NCBI RefSeq assembly: GCF_024496085.1
Contig: NZ_CP101751.1
Span: forward strand, 992,001 to 1,056,000
DNA length: 64,000 nucleotides
Source of the DNA: Flavobacterium cerinum
GTDB taxonomy: Bacteria; Bacteroidota; Bacteroidia; Flavobacteriales; Flavobacteriaceae
Direction: 5' to 3'
Shown: in pieces, positions 60,497-64,000 of the stretch
Layout of the letters: each line of letters starts with the position of its first letter
How positions within the stretch are numbered: position 1 is the stretch's first letter
The notes under the pieces: generated by a model
Seen by the model: only the letters and a program-made list of their open reading frames with translations
What the model was told of the DNA's origin: nothing
Database searches by the model: none
Program-made: the position numbers and the translations under genes

Positions 60497-60974
60497 AGTA
60501 CAACTTCGGGCCTTTTCAATGATAGAAGCGATTGTAGGAATGGCAATCACGGCCATTATCATGAGTCTGATTTTCGTGATCTTTTCAATCGTTACGGAAC
60601 GAATGCTGGATTTTAAAAACCAAAACCAACCGGTTAATGATCTGAATCGGCTGACTTATTTGGTGAACAAGGATATTTTTGAAAACGAAAAAATGAAGTT
60701 GCAGGAAACAGCATTGCGGTTTATCGGATATTCGGGCGAACAGGTTTCGTATCGGATGGAAGAAACTTATCTGCTGCGAAGTAATGGCGAATTTGTCGAC
60801 ACTTTTAGAGTTCAGATAAAGGAAATACAACTGGATTCGGTTTACAGCCGTTCCAAACGACTGGCTTTTCGAAAACTGAAACTCAAATTGGACGTCAATG
60901 AAAAAGAAATGGGACTGAATTTTTACAAACCGATTTACGCGAGTGAATTATTACAGGCAACAAAAGAACCATGA
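60486..60974 (+). CDS. Prepilin-like protein (minor pseudopilin, GspJ-like)
   Basis: 162 aa from the ATG at 60486, overlapping the previous stop. Leader MKNKVQLRA, cleavage before FSMIEA with Glu at +5, then the helix AIVGMAITAIIMSLIFVIFS, the usual N-terminal methylation motif. The size and C-terminal strands are compatible with a GspJ/PilW-type minor pseudopilin. It overlaps the GspF-like gene by 4 bp. Confidence 0.75.
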   Translation: MKNKVQLRAFSMIEAIVGMAITAIIMSLIFVIFSIVTERMLDFKNQNQPVNDLNRLTYLVNKDIFENEKMKLQETALRFIGYSGEQVSYRMEETYLLRSNGEFVDTFRVQIKEIQLDSVYSRSKRLAFRKLKLKLDVNEKEMGLNFYKPIYASELLQATKEP

Positions 60975-62092
60975 GTTTAGATTTAAGTACCTATAAAAAA
61001 GGAACTGCGGAAAAAAAAGCGTTTAAAGTCGAAACCGGACAATTTCAGTTCTCGAAAAAACTATCGGATAAAAAAAAGGAAGTTTTTTATCGCGAATTGG
61101 GTATGCTGTTAAAATCAGGTGTGGATTTTAAAAAAGCACTTGAAATTCTAAGCAATCAGTCGGTAAATAAACTGGAGAAAGAGATCATTCTCCGGATTAA
61201 GGATCGCGTGGTGGAAGGGAGAAGTATTTATGAGTCAATGCGGGAAACCAATCAGTTTTCGCCCTATGAATATTACAGTATTCAGATCGGGGAAGAAACC
61301 CGGAAACTGGAAGAAGTATTAACCGAATTGCAGAAATATTTCAACCGTAAAATCCAGATGCAACGTCAGATTGTTTCGGTATTGACGTATCCGACGATTG
61401 TAATGGCGGTGACAATATTGGTGCTTTATTTTATGTTGAATAAAGTGGTGCCGATGTTTAGCTCCGTTTTTAAACAATTCGGAAGTGAATTGCCTAAAAG
61501 TACACAGATCATCCTGAAAATTTCCAATCATTCCGGAACCATTTTTACAATAGTGGCGCTTGTGATTGTGGGATTGATTACCACCCATTTTCTGCTAAAA
61601 GGAAAAAGCGGTTACCGCGCTTTTACAACCGGTTTGTTGCTGCGGATTCCCTATTTCGGAAATCTGGTTCGTAAGATCTATATTTCCCGGTTTTGCCAGG
61701 CGATGAATTTATTGATTACGTCAAAAACAACGCTGATTAATGCATTGACGCTGACATCTAAAATGATTGGGTTCTATCCGATTGAGGTTGCAATTGACGC
61801 GATTAAAGAAGATATTACACGTGGAGTTTCACTAAGTGATAGTTTGAAAAAACACAGTGTTTTCGAAAATAAGATGGTTTCGATGGTCGAAGTGGCCGAA
61901 CAGGTAAATCAATTGGATACCATGTTCGAAAGGCTTTCGGAACAGTATAATGAAGAAATTAGTCACCAGACAAAAATGATCGGTGTGATTCTGGAACCGA
62001 TGATTATTATTGTGATTGGAATCATTGTGGGCGTTATCATGGTATCAATGTATGCTCCGATGTTTGATTTGAGTAAAATTATAAATAATTAA
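60971..62092 (+). CDS. Type II secretion GspF/PilC-type inner-membrane protein
   Basis: 373 aa with two GspF domains: the first at about 38-155 (FYRELGMLLKSGVDFKKALE, SIQIGEETRKLEEVL), the second at about 240-360 (FCQAMNLLITSKTTLINAL, MVEVAEQVNQLDTMFERLSE). There are hydrophobic helices near 140-160, 190-210 and the C terminus. This is the platform protein that works with the GspE ATPase to polymerise the pseudopilus. Confidence 0.93.
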   Translation: MSLDLSTYKKGTAEKKAFKVETGQFQFSKKLSDKKKEVFYRELGMLLKSGVDFKKALEILSNQSVNKLEKEIILRIKDRVVEGRSIYESMRETNQFSPYEYYSIQIGEETRKLEEVLTELQKYFNRKIQMQRQIVSVLTYPTIVMAVTILVLYFMLNKVVPMFSSVFKQFGSELPKSTQIILKISNHSGTIFTIVALVIVGLITTHFLLKGKSGYRAFTTGLLLRIPYFGNLVRKIYISRFCQAMNLLITSKTTLINALTLTSKMIGFYPIEVAIDAIKEDITRGVSLSDSLKKHSVFENKMVSMVEVAEQVNQLDTMFERLSEQYNEEISHQTKMIGVILEPMIIIVIGIIVGVIMVSMYAPMFDLSKIINN

Positions 62093-62113
62093 GAGCCATT
62101 CCATTAATGTTTG

Positions 62114-62121
62114 TATTTTTG
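62114..62121 (+). promoter_or_regulatory. Candidate -7 box before the major pseudopilin gene
   Basis: TATTTTTG matches TAnnTTTG, 50 bp before the pilin ATG in an otherwise gene-free 79-bp gap. It may give extra expression of the most abundant subunit. No -33 element is evident. Confidence 0.4.
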
Positions 62122-62171
62122 CTTGCCTAAAATTATTAACGTTTTTTAACAAATAAAATACTATATTTAAA

Positions 62172-62606
62172 ATGTTGTCTACTACAAAAAAATGGCTTCA
62201 TAAGATAAAGAAAGCAAGTGTTAAGGCCTATTCCTTAACCGAAATCCTGATCGTTTTATGTATCATCGGAATATTGTTGTTAATGGTACTACCAAACCAG
62301 ACTTCAGTGATCAGTCAGGCGAAGGCGATCGAAGCACAGGCGATGCTGAATCAGGTATACGGACTACAGAAAAGTCATTTTTATCGCCATTCCAAATATT
62401 CCAACAGTCTTGAAGAATTAGGATTCGAACAGGAAAAAACCGTTCAGGAAGGTGGACAGGCTGTTTATAAAGTAGAAATTATCGAAGCTTCTAACGATAC
62501 TTTTGTAGCAAGAGCTACTGCGGTTTCGGATTTGGATGGTGACGGTAACTTTAATACCTGGGAAATCGACAATAAAAAAGTATTGACGGAAGTAACAAAA
62601 GAATAA
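62172..62606 (+). CDS. Major pseudopilin-like protein (GspG/PilA type)
   Basis: 144 aa. Basic leader, cleavage motif KA|YSLTEILIVL with Glu at +5, hydrophobic helix CIIGILLLMVLPN, then helix AKAIEAQAMLNQVYGLQKSH and a globular end with DLDGDGNFNTWEIDN, which resembles the Ca-binding loop of GspG-type pseudopilins. It is separated from gspF by a gap with a possible promoter. Confidence 0.9.
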   Translation: MLSTTKKWLHKIKKASVKAYSLTEILIVLCIIGILLLMVLPNQTSVISQAKAIEAQAMLNQVYGLQKSHFYRHSKYSNSLEELGFEQEKTVQEGGQAVYKVEIIEASNDTFVARATAVSDLDGDGNFNTWEIDNKKVLTEVTKE

Positions 62607-62608
62607 CG

Positions 62609-63097
62609 ATGTTGCTGGGCATACTCCTTCTTTGTCTGTTAATCGTGGTTTTTCAGGATTGGAAAAACAGAATGATCCATGTGGTATTGCCCGTGGCGGT
62701 TTTTGTATTTTCATTTTTACAGATAAAACAGGACTATGGTACAACAACCTGGTCAATAACAGCCTATAATGGCGCTTTTTTCCTTGCTACTTTTATAGGA
62801 CTGATAGGGTATATGAGTTGGAAAAACAAAGGCTTTTTAAATCCGTTTGAAAACTATTTCGGATTGGGAGATGTACTGTTCTATCTGGCCATAACACCTT
62901 TGTTTCTGCTAAAAAACTATGTTATTTACTTTGTCGGTTCGATGCTTTTTTCGATCCTCTTGCAATTGGTACTGAAAAAACGAATGACGCATCAGACTGT
63001 GCCTTTGGCCGGATTTGCTGCGCTTTTACTGATCCTGCTAATGCTAAAGGATCTCTTTTTAAATGTTTATAAAATTACATTGATCAACAAAATATGA
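62609..63097 (+). CDS. Prepilin peptidase (A24 family)
   Basis: 162 aa, polytopic. First catalytic Asp in VVFQDWKNRMI (about residue 17) and second in the GLGDVLFYLA motif (GxGD, about residue 89). It has the short form without the methylase domain. It would cleave the prepilin-like proteins encoded next to it. It follows the pilin gene by 2 bp, and its stop overlaps the ATPase gene (ATGA). Confidence 0.9.
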   Translation: MLLGILLLCLLIVVFQDWKNRMIHVVLPVAVFVFSFLQIKQDYGTTTWSITAYNGAFFLATFIGLIGYMSWKNKGFLNPFENYFGLGDVLFYLAITPLFLLKNYVIYFVGSMLFSILLQLVLKKRMTHQTVPLAGFAALLLILLMLKDLFLNVYKITLINKI

Positions 63098-64000
63098 TTA
63101 TAACGATCAATCAAGATATACAGCATATTATTTCCAGCGATATGGCAAATCATTACCGGATTTTGCCTAAATCGGTTACTGATAATACGATCGAATTGTA
63201 TTGTGACGGTTCGGTGGATCGCGCAGATCTGAAAGACGAACTGGAATTATTGCTCGGAAAACAAGTGGTTTTCGAACAATGTGATGCAATCGAAATCGAA
63301 AAAGCGCTTTCCATTCATTACCGGAAGGATCGGATAACGGGAAGTAAGAAATCATTGAATATTGAAAAAGGGGACTTTCTGGAAAACCTGCTCGAAGAGG
63401 CAAAATCATTGAAAAGTAGTGATATTCATTTTGAAGTGTATGAAGAATCGGCCCGAATCCGTTTTCGAATCGACGGCCAATTGATTGAACGCTATAAAAT
63501 TGAAAAAGAGAATTACCTCGAATTGGTGAATAAGGTTAAAATCCGTTCGAAACTGAATATTACCGAAAAACGTTTGCCACAGGACGGAAGGATTACCAAC
63601 GAAACTTTCGATATCCGGGTTTCGATTCTGCCTACATTATTCGGGGAGAAAATCGTAATGCGTTTACTCGGCCAGGATGCCTCAAATATCGACCTGACGA
63701 CATTGGGACTCGAAAATGAGGAACTGAAAAATTATATGGAAGCGGTTAAAAAACCGAATGGAATTATATTGATCAGCGGACCAACAGGTTCGGGAAAAAC
63801 AACAACCCTTTATGCAACCTTGCGATTGTTAAACGATACGAAAAGAAATATCGTAACCGTTGAGGATCCGATTGAATATACCTTAAAAGGAATTAATCAG
63901 GTACAGCTTAAAGAAGATATCGGACTGACTTTTGCCTCGGCTTTAAAATCATTCCTTCGTCAGGATCCGGATGTGATTATGTTAGGGGAAATCCGGGATT
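63094..64000 (+). CDS. Type II secretion GspE/PilB-type ATPase, 3' end missing
   Basis: About 302 residues to the window edge. N-terminal domain, then SSDIHFEVYEESARIRFRID (about 110-130), LPQDGRITNETFDIRVS, Walker A GPTGSGKTTTLYATL (about 230), the Asp-box-like VTVEDPIEYTLKG (about 258) and SFLRQDPDVIMLGEIRD (Walker B) at the very end. It powers pseudopilus assembly. The His box and zinc tetracysteine, if present, would be outside the window. Confidence 0.93.
   Translation, partial: MIITINQDIQHIISSDMANHYRILPKSVTDNTIELYCDGSVDRADLKDELELLLGKQVVFEQCDAIEIEKALSIHYRKDRITGSKKSLNIEKGDFLENLLEEAKSLKSSDIHFEVYEESARIRFRIDGQLIERYKIEKENYLELVNKVKIRSKLNITEKRLPQDGRITNETFDIRVSILPTLFGEKIVMRLLGQDASNIDLTTLGLENEELKNYMEAVKKPNGIILISGPTGSGKTTTLYATLRLLNDTKRNIVTVEDPIEYTLKGINQVQLKEDIGLTFASALKSFLRQDPDVIMLGEIRD

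Overview
The window reads as a Bacteroidota chromosome segment, most likely from the family Flavobacteriaceae. The reasons are the low GC content, AT-rich spacers with TAnnTTTG-type -7 boxes, a low-GC flavobacterial-type biotin synthase, giant secreted Rhs/YD proteins headed by Sec signal peptides, and many small flavobacterial-type lipoproteins. The genus cannot be fixed from the sequence alone.

Layout. 1-2091: the 5' part of a cupin-like gene and bioB, both on the minus strand, then an AT-rich spacer. 2092-23304: locus A, a five-gene plus-strand operon encoding a lipoprotein, a 1857-aa secreted protein with an SpvB-like N terminus, an LRR-cap/VWA/YD protein, a 240-aa exported protein and a 3609-aa Rhs protein. 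23316-26246: the C-terminal toxin region of A. It holds the WHH-nuclease tip of the Rhs protein, its SUKH/ankyrin immunity gene, then, convergently on the minus strand, a second immunity gene and an orphan Rhs tip with an AHH nuclease. 26578-27621: a minus-strand tyrosine recombinase. 27968-49815: locus B, a second complete copy of the operon preceded by an OmpH/Skp-like gene. 49815-58004: the toxin region of B. It has two convergent arrays of displaced toxin tails with immunity genes, 142-bp compound repeats and an IS4-family element, and it ends in a second minus-strand orphan Rhs tip. 58215-64000: a type II secretion/pseudopilus-like operon that runs off the window end.

How it works together (inference). 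In both loci the orphan tip lies in inverted orientation and starts with an exact copy of the main gene's core: 89 bp in A (22283-22371 versus 26158-26246) and 110 bp in B (48770-48879 versus 57895-58004). The orphan reading frame matches that of the main gene. Inversion between these repeats would exchange the toxin tip together with its own immunity gene and leave the long N-terminal part unchanged. This predicts two reversible toxin/immunity switches. The tyrosine recombinase lies about 330 bp outside the A repeat and is the obvious candidate enzyme, although RecA-dependent recombination is also possible.

In locus B each arm of the switch has built up relics: a short 3' end of a former toxin joined to, or overlapping, its immunity gene, separated by REP-like palindromes and terminators. 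The plus arm carries five toxin tails and four relic immunity genes, and the minus arm carries three tail/immunity pairs. This looks like a record of successive tip replacements at both ends of an invertible segment. I consider it the most interesting structure in the window.
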